Shown here: one piece after another, positions 21,316 through 31,550 of the stretch
How the letters are laid out: every line of letters begins with the position of its first letter
Position numbering within the stretch: position 1 is the stretch's first letter
From: Diploptera punctata
Taxonomy: Eukaryota > Arthropoda > Insecta > Blattodea > Blaberidae
Reading direction: 5' to 3'
NCBI GenBank assembly: GCA_030220185.1
Contig: JASPKZ010004958.1
Coordinates: 275,501-339,500, forward strand
Length of the DNA stretch: 64,000 bases
Made by a program: the position numbers and the translations under genes
The notes under the pieces: model-generated
Database searches by the model: none
The model's input: the letters and a program-made list of their open reading frames with translations, nothing else
What the model was told of the DNA's origin: nothing

Positions 21316-21890
21316 GGTTGCACAGATTAATAAATTGTCATATTTATATTTAAATCATCCATTCTATTCTTTACCTCCCTCAAATATTTGTAATTTTGCT
21401 ATCCCATCTCATTTTTGGCCTCTCTACTGGGCACTTTCCCTCTTATTTTCCTACAAGGGGTTTCCATGTCCCCCTTTCACTCCTCATTAGTGCCACATAA
21501 TTTCCCCATTTGCAGTCTATGATATTTAAATGTTCTTATTTCATCTGGTTTCCCACAAATATTGTGTAGTTCACATTTATATAGCCATGTCCATTCCCCT
21601 GTGTGTTCATCTCTCATTGGACCAAAAGTTCTCCTAAGAACTTTATTCGCAAACACTTGCTATCTTTTCTCCTATTTTAAAATCAGAGTCCATGGTTCAC
21701 ATTTATTTAAAATAACTAAGAGAATGACAGTTCAAAATTTAATTGGTTTAAATTTTTAGTAGTATTTGTGATGACAAGAGTGTCCATAATGTATAAGAGG
21801 AAGCATTTTAGAGTTGAGCCTATGTTTAATTTCTTTTTGCACCTCATTCCTGTTTGTAATTATTGTTCCTATGATTATGTTAATTTGTAA
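21316..21890 (-). mobile_element. AMNLRV-type LINE fragment
   Basis: Minus-strand counterpart of 18655-19890. It includes the region around CCAAAAGTTCTCCTAAGAAC (the KVLRxxFGxK segment) and TTGAGCCTATGTTTAATTTC. Coding is broken. Confidence 0.6.
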
Positions 21891-22054
21891 TGTAATATAG
21901 TATAGGTATTTAGTAGGGGGATTTGAAGAGGGTTAAAGGGTAGAATTCCTGCAGGAGGTCAAAGGGACCCGATATCAATAGTAGGGGAGAGTCTTCTATG
22001 GAAGAAAGCTCAAAAAAATGAAAGAAAGAAAAATACCTCTGAAATAATAAATAG

Positions 22055-22515
22055 AATTATTCCTCATCGTAATCCTTACTTTAAGGGAGGAAAGGAGATT
22101 ACGAGTATTTGAGAATAAAGTTCTTAGGAAAATTTTTGGACCAAAGAGAGATGAACAGACAGGTGAATGGAGAAGACTACATAACAATGAACTACATGGT
22201 CTTTATAGGAAGCCAGATATAATAAGAACAGTTAAGTCCCATAGACTGCGATGGGCAGGACATGTTGCATGTATGGGGAATGAAAGAAATGCATGGAAAC
22301 TTCTTGTAGGAAAGCCAGAAGGAAAACGCCCAGTTGGTAGACCAAGAATGAGGTGGGAGAACAACATTAACTATGATTTGAGGGAAGTAGATTATACAGG
22401 GAATGATTGGAAAGCATTAGCTCAGGATAGGGATGTATGGAGAGCTTATGTCCGTGCGGCCATGAACCTACGGGTTCGATAGTGCCAGTGAGTAAGTAAG
22501 TAAGTAAGTAATATA
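22055..22515 (+). pseudogene. AMNLRV-type LINE, C-terminal region
   Basis: The open frame 22273-22482 encodes GNERNAWKLLVGKPEGKRPV, then GRPRMRWENNINYDLREVDY, then DRDVWRAYVRAAMNLRVR. Upstream (22070-22270) are KVLRKIFGPKRDEQTGEW and RLRWAGHVA in other frames. The 3' end is an (AGTAAGT)n tail. This is the C-terminus after the RT domain of a LINE I know as very abundant in cockroach-type genomes. It lies head-on to the minus copy at 21316-21890. Confidence 0.8.
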
Positions 22516-23017
22516 GTATAGGTTCTTTCAAACTATGAGCTGCAATTGCCAATTTTTCAATTTCTCCAATTTCTGAAGTGTTCTTTTGTAGGAGTTTTTT
22601 TGTATTATTTGGTTCAAGTTTTTTTAATGCTTGAATATTATTAGCAGCTTTGTCAAATCAAATAAATTTAGGAAAAATGTTATAATAATAAGAACTTTTT
22701 TTTCTGATTTTCAGAAACTTTAAGGAACTGGATTCCTGAATTCATCGTATGAGTCTTCAAATTTCATAGAGATAAACATATAAAACTCTTTTTTTTTTCT
22801 TTAATGAATTTTTGTCATGTTAGAATTATTAGTGAATTCTCTAAAATATTAAATTACAAGACTTAAACTGTAATTTGAAGATGGTTTTATTGAAATTTGT
22901 GCCAACAAATAGCAGTTCTAAATATTTTCCACTCACTTATGTCGATATGTTAATAAATTTTATGCAAATTTGGAAAATGTGTATCTTTAATTTTTTTAAA
23001 ATTAATCTCTCTCTTAA
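22516..23017. other. Unassigned AT-rich sequence
   Basis: No ORF, tRNA box or palindrome was recognised. Confidence 0.5.
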
Positions 23018-23745
23018 GATTAAATTAATTAAATATTTCATACATCACCTCATATCCAGTCTTCGGTTACGAAGCCTTGCTGGCTCTATCTTCATTACCC
23101 TCTCATTGACTGATATTATGTCGATCAAAAGAACCAATTTCTCTTCCCTGTGTTGGTGGACTGATAAACCTCTGGATTGAGTCAGAATCTGCGGGAATTT
23201 TGAAGTTCATAAGTTTTTCTTTCTTGTTTTTTTGAATGTGAATTTTCTCCTAAACTGTGAGTTCCTTTTGTTTTGTTATGTTTAATTATACTGGCCTTTG
23301 ATTCAATTATGGTAAATATTTTTTGGACCAAGCATGAGCAGCTACTGCTGACTTTCCCACTTCACCATTTTTTACATTTCTAAGATGTAGCAGATGTCAA
23401 CAGTAGCTGCTCATGTTTGGTCCAAAAAATATTTACCATAATTCAACCAAAGGCCAGTCTAATTAAACAGATAGAAAAACAAAAGGAACGGTTTGGTAGA
23501 AAATCCACATTCAAGAAAACAAGAAAGAAAAACTTCTGAACTTTGAAATTCCCGCAGTTTCTGAATATGGATCTGTAGGTTTATCGGTCCACCAAGAGAC
23601 GGAAGAGGAAGTGGTTCTCCTGATCAACGTAACATCAGTCAACGAGAGGGTACTGAAGATGAAGCTAGCAAGTCTTGGAAACCGCGGTTTACATAGAAGA
23701 CTAGATATGAGGTGTGATATGAAGCATTTAATTTAATCTTAAATT
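23018..23745. mobile_element. Penelope-like palindrome FB9
   Basis: Arms of about 340 bases (about 23018-23350 and 23395-23742). On the minus strand near the centre, NGEVGKSAVAAHAWSK is followed by ELTV*EKIHIQKNKKEK and MNFKIP. This is the C-terminal end of a Penelope-type GIY-YIG nuclease, with a stop in place of the tryptophan of ELTVWEN. The right arm repeats the coding with more damage. A hammerhead-like core lies at 23653-23681 (CTGAAGATGAAGCT...AGTCTTGGAAAC). The outer ends read CACCTCATAT...ATATGAGGTGTG. It is a palindromic remnant, not an intact element. Confidence 0.8.
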
Positions 23746-24064
23746 AAACCTCATAGTGATTTTTTCTAATAAAAGTTCAATCTTTCTCTTGTTCTATTGT
23801 TGTATAATCATTTGCAGTGCCTGAGTTCAGTATCAGAACAAAGTTGTTCTCTAAATTCCAAATTAATCCAAGGAAGTTTACTATGGAGAAGTTGCCCTAG
23901 ATATGAGCAACACTCAAAGAATTTCCACTGCTGCAATACAATGGATATTATCAAATGTACAGACACAAGGGAAATAACAAATAAAAATTGTGAAATATAC
24001 CCAAGGACAACAGCCCTTATTTTGTTATATTTAACTGATTTTAAATTTATGCAACATCTTCTAG

Positions 24065-24320
24065 TACCCAATATTAAGCTTTGATTCTCTTCCTCCATTC
24101 ATATCTATCGTTCCAGTCACCATCCTGCAGTCACCTGCCATTCATCAAATTCATAATTCCTTCTATCCATGTCTTCTTAGGTCTCCATCTTCTTTTCCTC
24201 TGAAATGGAATCCGCTCCAAACTCCTAACTAGCAATATATCTTCATTCATCCTCTTCACGTGTCCTTGTAATTGTTTATTTCCCACAAATTGTATAATTG
24301 TTTCATTAACATCCATTTTT
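24065..24320 (-). mobile_element. LINE 3' fragment
   Basis: Encodes VNETIIQFVGNKQLQGHVKR, then MNED...SLERIPFQRKRRWRPK, then KTWIEGIMNLMNGR. This is the C-terminal GHVxRM...RGRPKKTWxxG motif of a non-LTR retrotransposon with the GRPKK altered to WRPKK. Confidence 0.65.
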
Positions 24321-24344
24321 ATAAAAATATATTAGGAAGTAAAA

Positions 24345-24560
24345 TGAGTGAAGAATGAGCCATTTTTTATATCTTACCAAATAGTTTGTTTTTAACCATG
24401 GTTTAAGTTTTCAAGTGAAACAATCCTCCCATTTTCAACTGACATTGTGACTCATAATGTCGGGTGATAATGGGAGGGATGTTTCCTCTTGAAAACTGCA
24501 GTACCCATGTTTAAGAAAACAAACTATGAGGTAAGATATAAAAAATGACTCTTTCCTCAT
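24345..24560. mobile_element. Foldback FB10
   Basis: Arms about 24345-24440 and 24462-24560. ATTTTTTATATCTTACC...ATAGTTTGTTTT is matched by AAAACAAACTATGAGGTAAGATATAAAAAAT. It ends with the shared TTACC/GGTAA terminus. No clear hammerhead core. Confidence 0.7.
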
Positions 24561-24614
24561 GAATAACAACCTCATAATGTTATTTTTCATATTTAACTAT
24601 GAAGTAACATGATG

Positions 24615-24960
24615 TTCTCAGTCCACCATTGTGGTCTCGAGGTAGCGTGCTGCCTTGTCATGCAGCCGGCCCGGGTTTGATTCCAGGTCAGGATAGGCTC
24701 CTGGGTGAGAATTTTTTGGTGTTTTTCCTCACCTATAAGACAGATGTCAGGAAGCTTAGGGCCCAACGATCCCCAAAAATCATCCAGCCATCATCATCGT
24801 CCTTATCATTATCATCATCATCCTTCACCGGGGATGAAAGCAACGGGAAGCTACCACACCTATATTCCCCTAGTAAAGCCGCAAAGCATAGCATGAAAAT
24901 GCTATGATTGCACTGACAGACCTGCCCTTGGGCAGAATTACTATGGATGGATGGATGAAG
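24615..24960 (+). mobile_element. tRNA-derived SINE, type 3 head with a different tail
   Basis: The head CCACCATTGTGGTCTCGAGGTAGCG...GCCCGGGTTTGATTCC matches the SINE at 10409-10733. The 3' part (GGGGATGAAAGCAACGGGAAG...GGATGGATGGATGA) is unrelated to that copy's tail. No convincing target duplication. Confidence 0.7.
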
Positions 24961-24984
24961 TTCTCTTAATAAATAAATTTTGTC

Positions 24985-25315
24985 TGTATTCATCTTACCT
25001 CATAAATTGTTGTTTTTTGCAAGACGCGTTTCAAAGCTTTTTTGCTTCATCGCCAGTTGGTGCAGACTGCAACTAGCTATGAAGCACTGAAGCTTTGAAA
25101 CGAGTTTTGCAATCATCATCATCATCATCGTCACTCCAAGGATTAGGTAATTGCCCATTCTGACTTCATAATGCATCAGCCCAACATTTTCTAATTCTTC
25201 CGACATCACGTCTTCCTCTTGCTTGATAATTTCCTACTAACAATGGATATCTCTCCTTATTCATTCCATTCATGTGATCAGTCTTACAAAAATAACAATT
25301 TATGAGGTAAGATGA
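24985..25315. mobile_element. Foldback FB11 interrupted by a LINE tail
   Basis: CATCTTACCTCATAAATTGTTGTT at the left pairs with AACAATTTATGAGGTAAGATG at the right (25285-25310). Inner arms contain GCGTTTCAAAGCTT and AAGCTTTGAAACGAG. The right arm is split at about 25109-25277 by a minus-strand LINE 3' end starting with (TCA)n, with short TGCAA/TACAA repeats at the junctions. CACTGAAGCTTTGAAAC may be a collapsed hammerhead core. Confidence 0.7.
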
Positions 25316-25387
25316 ATACAGACCAAACTGTATTTATAATTTTTTAAAATATTTTAAAATACAATAGGAAGTAACATTAAGAGATTT

Positions 25388-25580
25388 GTTTAATAATTAA
25401 ATATTTTGGCTGTTCATTCTTAGAGTTGTTTTTGTCGAACATGTTTCAGAGCTTCTTAGCCACATCATCAGCGATAGCGATTGCCATTACATTGCTGATG
25501 ATGTGACTAAGAAGCTCTGAAACATGTTCGACAAAAACAACTCTAAGAGGTAAGAATGAACAGCCAAAATGTTTTAATTA
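25388..25580. mobile_element. Foldback FB12, near-perfect palindrome with hammerhead-like cores
   Basis: Arms 25388-25478 and 25489-25580 are almost exact reverse complements over about 90 bases with a ~10-base loop. Cores CTGATGATGTGRCTAAGAAGC...GAAAC lie at 25444-25471 (minus) and 25495-25522 (plus). The boxes are perfect while stem II is weak (GGCT/AGCT). The right end carries AAGAGGTAAGAATG. Confidence 0.8.
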
Positions 25581-26274
25581 TGTATTTATAAAATTTACAT
25601 TGTTGACATAAGAAAACATCAGTTATTAAGTACTCCATATTTATAGGTTTTTGAGAGATAATTATATAAATATTGTGATAAATTTCGATATATCAGTTTT
25701 TATGAAAGGTTTATGGATTATTCTACACAGTAATATTATATTTTCATAGTGAATTATGGCTTCAAATAACTAAAACTATATAATTTTGAAAATTGTTTAT
25801 CTTAGCAACCATATGAAATGTGTACATTTTATAGAAGATTTTATAATACCTTATAAATATTTTATTACTTATTTGACTAAAGTATTACTGATGGATTTGT
25901 ACATCAATTTTGAAGAAAGGTACAATTTTATATACATATATTTTATATTCTTAATATAAAAGCTGGCAATGGCCACAGTGGGGCTGTTAATGCCAGTTTG
26001 ACATGCTCTATAAAATGCTGTGTAAAGCCAGACAGCTCTACCAGCAAATCCTACTCCCGCGTCCTCGTCGTGGCCTCTGGACAATGTAACTCATAATTAC
26101 AGCAGATGGGAGAGGGTGAGAGTGAGTGTCCGGCGCTCACAAACCGGACCCACTGGCTATGGGAGCACTCCCAAACAGAAAAGCAGGCAAGTTCAGATGT
26201 CTCAAGGCGGCAACCCCACCACTGAACTTTCTCAGCGATGGAGATCTATACATACTCAGAATCTAAAGGAAAGA
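25581..26274. other. Unassigned; 26045-26270 may be an unclassified repeat
   Basis: 25581-26040 is AT-rich and featureless. 26045-26270 is GC-richer (GTCCGGCGCTCACAAACCGG, CACTCCCAAACAGAAAAGCA) with no frame or family I recognise. It abuts the RTE fragment that follows. Confidence 0.35.
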
Positions 26275-26592
26275 AATGAAAGATAGTAGCTGCAGAAATG
26301 AAGTTTTTAAGACCTTTAGTGGGTTATACGCTTTATGACCACATGCATAATGAAGATATCCGCAAAGCTCTCAACACACCAGCAATAACTGAAACCATTT
26401 AAAAATATCAAAATAATTGGCATGAACTTCTTAGAATGCCAAACAATATGCTACCTCTGCAGCTATTGAACTACGGACCCACAGGGCAAAGAGACCCAGG
26501 AAGACCTAAGAAGAGATGGAGGGATCAATTTCTATCCTGAAGCAGAACAGGCCAATGGCCTAATCCATGCCTGCAATTGATGATGATGATGA
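26275..26592 (+). mobile_element. RTE-type LINE 3' end
   Basis: Encodes NWHELLRMPNNMLPLQLLNY and GPTGQRDPGRPKKRWRDQF in pieces, followed by GGCCAATGGCCTAATCCATG and (GATGAT)n at 26579-26592. This is the C-terminal and tail signature of the RTE-type family seen throughout the window. Confidence 0.75.
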
Positions 26593-26689
26593 TAACGTTA
26601 ATTTTTTTCTCAGATAATACTCTTTCTGATTCCGTCTAATTTAGAGCAATGTGCAGATTAAAAAATAAATTCCATTTCTATAGATTGTA

Positions 26690-26865
26690 TTTTTGACTTC
26701 AATTTGGAATTTACATTCAACATTTCTGCTCCATTTGATTAAGAATTTCATCCAATTCTAAGTCTTTATGTCTTATTCCTTGAACATTCCATGTTGCGAG
26801 TTTAAATATGTTTTCCATTTTCCATTTCTTGTCCTTGAGTATTGCTTGGTTGTCAACAAGGATAT
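26690..26865 (-). pseudogene. LINE endonuclease N-terminus fragment
   Basis: Minus-strand translation gives KLATWNVQGIRHKDLELDE and ILNQMEQKC. ATWNVxGIR is the first conserved block of the APE-type endonuclease of LINEs. Only this start is present. Confidence 0.7.
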
Positions 26866-26877
26866 AAAGTTTTTAAA

Positions 26878-28058
26878 GTAGATATAAAGTTTTTACAAAA
26901 ATTCTAGCATCTAAATTACAAAAACACTATGAAAACTTATTAGGGGAAGAACAAAATGGTTTTCGTAAGGGAAGATCCTGTGCCGATGGTTATTTCACCT
27001 TAAAATTTCTTATCGAAAAGCACAAAGAATTCAATAAAGAACTACATATATAACATTTATAGATTTTATCAAAGCATTTGATTGAGTTGACAGACAAAAA
27101 CTTTTAGATATCTTAACTGATGATGGAACACCAAATCAACTGATCCAAACAATTTTTAATCTGTATAAAAATAGCATCATAGCAGTACTAATAGGAACAG
27201 AATTGTCAGATTGGAAACATATAAATTGCGGAGTCAGACAAGGATGCCCTCTATCACCACTTCTATTTAATGTATACATTAATGCTATTATCAGACACTG
27301 GAGATTGACAGTTCATGGTAATATTCCTCTCTCAAGACACACAATTTTAGACACACTCTTATATGCAGATGATCAGGCTCTTTTCGGCAATAATGAAGAT
27401 GAATTACAATATTGCACTCATCATCTTAATATAATAGCCCAACGATTTAACATGGAAATATCAACCAAATTCTAAAGTTATGGCCACAGTAAGAAGTAAA
27501 ATTAGTATTCAGAATTCAATATTAGAGCAAGTAAATTCATTTAAATACTTAGGATATAATCTAACTTATAATGAGGAATGTGATATATCCTTTAATATAC
27601 AAAACTATAATAAAGCTTTAAGAATTATCAAACAAGTTTTTAAACCATCAAAAGTGCAGAGACACACAAGAATGAAAATCTATAAAGTTCTTGCTAGACC
27701 CATAATCTGTTATGGCAGTGAAGCTTGGACCATCAGAACTCAGGATGATCGTCATATTACAGTCACGGAGATGAAATTTCTGTGACAAACTGCAGGTTAT
27801 AGCCTTCTAGACCACCAAAGAAATTCAACAATAGCCAGAGAGTTAAACATCGTACCTATATCTGAATACCTCCAAGAATATAGAAACAATTGGCTAGCCC
27901 ATATTCAGCGCATGGATCATCACAGAATACCAAAACAAATTCTTCACTACATTCCTCGAGGCAGAAGATCTCTGTGTAGACCTTTTCGGAGATGGCAGGA
28001 GATCGTAACTGGCCACTTTGCCTAATACTTGAAAGGCAGATGATGATGATGATGATGA
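26878..28058 (+). mobile_element. RTE-type LINE, 5'-truncated
   Basis: The element starts within the RT domain (LLGEEQNGFRKGRSCADGYF) and ends in GGCCACTTTGCCTAATACTTG and a (GATGAT)n tail at about 28037-28058. Two ORFs remain. 27203-27475 has GVRQGCPLSPLLFNVYINA and the catalytic LLYADDQALF. 27480-27785 has FKYLGYNLTY and CYGSEAWTIR. They are separated by a stop and frame change at about 27476. The C-terminus is broken after 27785. Confidence 0.85.
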
Positions 28059-28330
28059 TTTCTGCTCCATAAATCATGAAACTTACTACTGATTTATAAA
28101 TATGAATTTTAAGTTTCTTTGAATATCTGTTTATTCCACATAATTCCATTCAACGTTGCTACTGCATATCGACTTTTAACTATTATTTTTGCTACTTCTA
28201 AGTCATTTATTTCAACACCCAAATATTTAATTTTATTACAAATATTAATGGTAACTTTGGAATCTTTTAATACAAGTACCACATTTTCTCCACAATTACA
28301 ATACATTGAGTTTCATTTACATTAATTTAT
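28059..28330 (-). pseudogene. LINE reverse transcriptase thumb region fragment
   Basis: Minus-strand reading gives GENVVLVLKDSKVTINICNK, then IKYLGVEIND, then VKSRYAVATLNGIMWNKQIF, then TKLKIHIYKSVVSFMIYGAE in two frames. KYLGVxI and YGAE are RT thumb-region motifs. It abuts the tail of the previous LINE. Confidence 0.7.
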
Positions 28331-28545
28331 CCCCACTTTTCATATTCTTTCATTAATATGCCTTCAAGATATATAAAATACACTGCTCAAATAACATTAG
28401 AGGGCAGGAATTTCATTATATGATGAGTACTGGGAAAGAACCAGATAAATCAATTTTTGGTACAAATACAGTTAGGAATGCCACTAGATTCTCAATGAAA
28501 GAATTACCTTTTAGAAGTGTGAAACAATAAAAGATAGACTGGAGT

Positions 28546-28617
28546 GCCCAGATAGCTCAGTGGTAGAGCATTGGCCTAGAAAGCCAAAGGTCCTGGGTTC
28601 AAACCCCAGTCCGAGCA
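28546..28617 (+). tRNA. tRNA-like head 1 of the dimer, anticodon-loop AGA
   Basis: A 72-nt cloverleaf. D stem GCTC/GAGC, anticodon stem TTGGC/GCCAA with loop CTAGAAA, and T arm CTGGG TTCAAAC CCCAG are perfect. The acceptor GCCCAGA/TCCGAGC has two mismatches. The short variable loop and overall body are tRNA-Lys-like. It is probably not a functional tRNA. Confidence 0.6.
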
Positions 28618-28840
28618 TATAATTTTTCTCTTCAAATGTGATTTGTCCTTCAATGAGAAGTATGAAATTAATAATAAAAACATCAAAGAAGCCCTGCTGG
28701 CTTTATAAGTAGTGTTTAAATTTCCAATAAAATTCTGCTTAAAAAGAAGCTAGCATTTGCATGATAGAGCAAAGACTCATAGCTTACGGCGACGCGGGAA
28801 TTAACAATGTACAAGAGAAAAATTTACATTTAGATTGGAG

Positions 28841-28912
28841 TGCCAAGTTAGCTCAGTGGTAGAGCATTGGCCTAGAAAGCCAAAGATTCTGGGTTCAAAC
28901 CCCAGTCCGAGT
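28841..28912 (+). tRNA. tRNA-like head 2 of the dimer
   Basis: GCCAAGTTAGCTCAGTGGTA, loop CTAGAAA, T arm CTGGG TTCAAAC CCCAG, end TCCGAGT. It has the same arms as head 1 but a poorer acceptor stem. Confidence 0.55.
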
Positions 28913-29019
28913 GTATAATTTTTCTCTTCAAATATAATTTGTCCTTCAATGAGAAGTATGAAATTAATAATAAAAACAATAAAATATAGTGTTTAGTTGT
29001 AGTTTATTTACCTTCATTA

Positions 29020-29410
29020 TCTTCAGTGGTCTGGTGGTTATGTTCCTCACCTCTAGTCTCAAGGTTGAATCCTCGTAGGGGTCAATGGACTTTTAGGATG
29101 GCAAAAATCCAAGGGACAAATCCTCTGGGGAGGACTTTAAATCATGGGTGCTGAGTTGAAGAGTTTTGGGCTTGTAGAAGAATCTCAAGTATAAATTAAT
29201 GCCTCTGGGCAAAATTTAACCAACCTTCCCCATCCCACTAACAACTCAGTTGCCTACTAGATGTCTCTTTTGGTTAATGTGCTGATCACATGTCATTCAC
29301 ATACACCTGTAAGGAAATAAATATAACTACTGGATGTCTGTTTTGGGTAATGTGCTGATCACATGTCACTTACTTACACCTGTAAGGAAATAAGTATAAC
29401 TACTGAATGA
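29020..29410 (+). mobile_element. tRNA-derived SINE, type 5, with duplicated tail
   Basis: A diverged relative of 2560-2870. The last ~80 bases occur twice in tandem: GGATGTCT.TTTTGG.TAATGTGCTGATCACATGTCA and CACCTGTAAGGAAATAARTATAACTACTG. Confidence 0.6.
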
Positions 29411-29754
29411 GGAGAATCGTTTTAAACCGTCTTATGTCCACTCCTGGACAAAATTGAATTTGATATAATTTCGACATGTTTCTTATACGCTCTATTGAGC
29501 TGTATGATCAAATTGTGTCAAATCACATTTTTTCCTTGCGTAAATGAAGCTTGAATACAAGTGGTTGTTTCAAATCGTATTATGACCTCAATCAAGGTTG
29601 GTGCAAATCGCATTTTGTCCTCGTCTCTATTTCCCTAGCTATCTGCCCTGGAATTGTTTTTTTCTGTTGGATATACTGATCATATGATATTAGTTTTGCT
29701 GCAACAGTAAGTTTATGTATTGTTAGTGAATAAACATACTAATTTTCTGCTGTG

Positions 29755-30650
29755 AGATGGATGAATGTGTTAATGTGGGAGATGATTCAAGAGGCAGTCG
29801 AAGGAGGCAAAAATGAAGACAAAAATGTGACAGCTTCAATCTGAAGAAAAGTAAGTATAATAGCCTACCTGTAGGTAACATCCTGTAAATTAATTTATTA
29901 CATCATTTACTAATACAGTGCTATAGGTACAAATAAAATAAATTATTTAATAAATTTATGTCGGTGCCATTAATTTTTATTTTGTAATTAGGAACCGTGA
30001 CAAAGACCCAGGCATGACTGAATTTTCACCTCCCTGTGAATTCTATTTCCTGTTGTTTCGATTTACAGCTAACTTCTTCCCAAACTGTCTATAAATGAAG
30101 CTCATTATTCCTGCCAATTAGGATATTATGCTTTCCGTATTTCTGATATAAGCAATAAGAGCCCTGATTTCTATGTTTGGACAGAAAATCAAGCAGGCAG
30201 AGGCTCACTTGAGATCTCATCGGCTCTATTCGAGTTCTTAGAAAAATTAGTTTCCCTTAGAAACTGATAGTTTAAGGCTTTTTGCTGATGGGTGCGGGGT
30301 CAAAACATGCTATGGCATTCTATTTCCTCAACAAAGTTCACATCATTTGAAGAATGTCACACTTTTTTCCCTGCAAGGAGACATTCATTTCTGACAGAAG
30401 TTTTTGAATAACTGAGAACAAATTAAGAAGGAATTTGGAACTTTCCAACAGACGATTATCAGGAAATTTATCAGACAATTGGTTCAGTTCATGTTCTAGG
30501 AAAAGACTGGGTAGTGAAGAATTATAAGGATTTGAGCAAACATTGTAAGAAATGTAAGGTGATCAGGGAAGTGAAAAGAGAGGAATGTTCAGAAAAAACA
30601 ACTTGTAGGATTGATGACCCTTCTAACTTATTCAATCCTATTTTGTAACG
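29755..30650 (+). pseudogene. Decayed DUF7869-like gene, possibly with an intron
   Basis: 29760-29849 encodes DECVNVGDDSRGSRRRQ. A good donor (AAAA|GTAAGTA) and acceptor (GTAATTAG at 29991) bracket a 142-base interval, after which NRDKDPGMTEFSPPCEFYF follows. Further on, in broken frames, are NKSPDFYVWTENQAGRG, LEISSALFEFLEKLVSLRN, LRLFADGCG.Q and GKDWVVKNYK. FADGCGxQN is the signature I associate with DUF7869 proteins, which are often repeated in insect genomes and probably transposon-borne. Frameshifts and stops make it non-functional. Identification is from memory. Confidence 0.5.
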
Positions 30651-30739
30651 AATCATATGTGAACCATCGGCTGTACCACTGACCCTGAAAGCAATACTTT
30701 CAGACTCATTAGATACAGATCTATTTCCTGCACCTTCTG

Positions 30740-30763
30740 CTGAGGATGGGACTAGTCCTGAAA
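30740..30763 (+). ncRNA. Hammerhead-like core without a recognised palindrome
   Basis: CTGAGGATGGGACTAGTCCTGAAAGC has the CTGANGA box, a perfect GGAC-TA-GTCC hairpin, and GAAA. It sits just after the DUF7869-like remnant. Its matching arm was not found. Confidence 0.4.
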
Positions 30764-30861
30764 GCCAACAAAGAATTAAGAGTTCAGGAGACGGACCTAC
30801 TAGGTAACCATTTTATAATTTTTAATTTGGATGATAATTTGGTACCGTTTATGTAAAATCA

Positions 30862-31085
30862 TATTCTTCTTCTTCCTTTGGCTCTATGGTTCTCTAAGAA
30901 CCTTGGCCTCCTTCATAAAAACTGCCCATTCTTCTCTTTTATTAGCTCTCTGTCCCAATATTTTCATCTTCAGTTGTCTTAGGTCTTCCTCAACTTTATC
31001 TAACCATCCTAGTTTCTGTCCTCCAACCTTTCTCCTTCTTTCCAGTTTCCCAAATAATATATCTACAGCAGAATGAACATGCAAA
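30862..31085 (-). pseudogene. LINE C-terminus with (GAAGAAG)n tail
   Basis: Encodes HSAVDILFGKLERRRKVGGQ, then KLGWLDKVEEDLRQL, then KREEWAVFMKEAKVL. This is the GRPKLRWLDxVEEDLR...REEWxxxxxEAK C-terminal pattern of non-LTR elements. The tail is at about 30862-30875. Confidence 0.65.
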
Positions 31086-31104
31086 TATCTTGAACTTTTA
31101 TAGG

Positions 31105-31285
31105 AATAAATCACTATGAGGTTTAATTTAAGATAAATTAAAATGTTCCATATGTCTTCTCTGATCGACAACATCAGTCAGCTTAAGTGTACTGACGATG
31201 GGGTTGCCAAGACCCTGAAATCACGATCTGCTTAGAAGATTAATTATGAGGAGAGGTTTGAAACATTTTAATTTATCTTATGCAG
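31105..31285. mobile_element. Foldback FB13, related to FB9
   Basis: TAAGATAAATTAAAATGTT (31129-31147) pairs with AACATTTTAATTTATCTTA (31263-31281). The core at 31192-31220 is CTGACGATGGGGTTGCCAAGACCCTGAAA, with stem GGGT/ACCC. The left edge AATCACTATGAGGTTTAATT is the reverse complement of the right flank of FB9 (about 23742-23765), which ties the two together. Confidence 0.65.
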
Positions 31286-31336
31286 ATATCTGTTAATAAT
31301 TTACATTACGAAGTAACTTTATGAGGTTCTTTATAA

Positions 31337-31550
31337 ATAAGGTAAATCCAGAGTCATCTTACCTCATAACTTGTTGTATTTTATTTTATTATGTTTCAAT
31401 ATATCATGTCAGCTTTCCAGACTGTAAAATAGGGCCAACAACATAAAATTTGACAGTCTGGAAAAACTAATGATGGTATACATGATTTACTGAAACTAGT
31501 TCAAATAAAACACAAGTTATAAGGTAAGATGACCCTGGATTCATCTCATT
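31337..31550. mobile_element. Foldback FB14
   Basis: AATCCAGAGTCATCTTACCT at the left pairs with AGGTAAGATGACCCTGGATT at the right. Arms are about 70 bases (31337-31410, 31480-31550) with an inner imperfect continuation (CAGACTGT / GACAGTCTGG). It ends in the shared ATAAGGTAAGATGA motif. Confidence 0.7.

Larger units (their letters stand above)
28538..28974 (+). mobile_element. Tandem tRNA-SINE dimer with target duplication
   Basis: Two tRNA-like heads about 295 bases apart in the same direction share the same 3' flank (ATAATTTTTCTCTTCAAATR), and the element ends AATAATAAAAA. A 15-base direct repeat with one mismatch flanks it (AACAATAAAAGATAG at 28523-28537, AACAATAAAATATAG at 28975-28989). 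The internal ~220-base linker is homologous to the unit linkers of the two palindromes. This locus shows the head-to-tail arrangement without inversion. Confidence 0.85.

Noticed and set aside
24629..24993. ORFs over the SINE at 24615-24960 with histidine- and serine-rich runs
   Set aside because: Low-complexity translation of (CAT)n-type SINE sequence.
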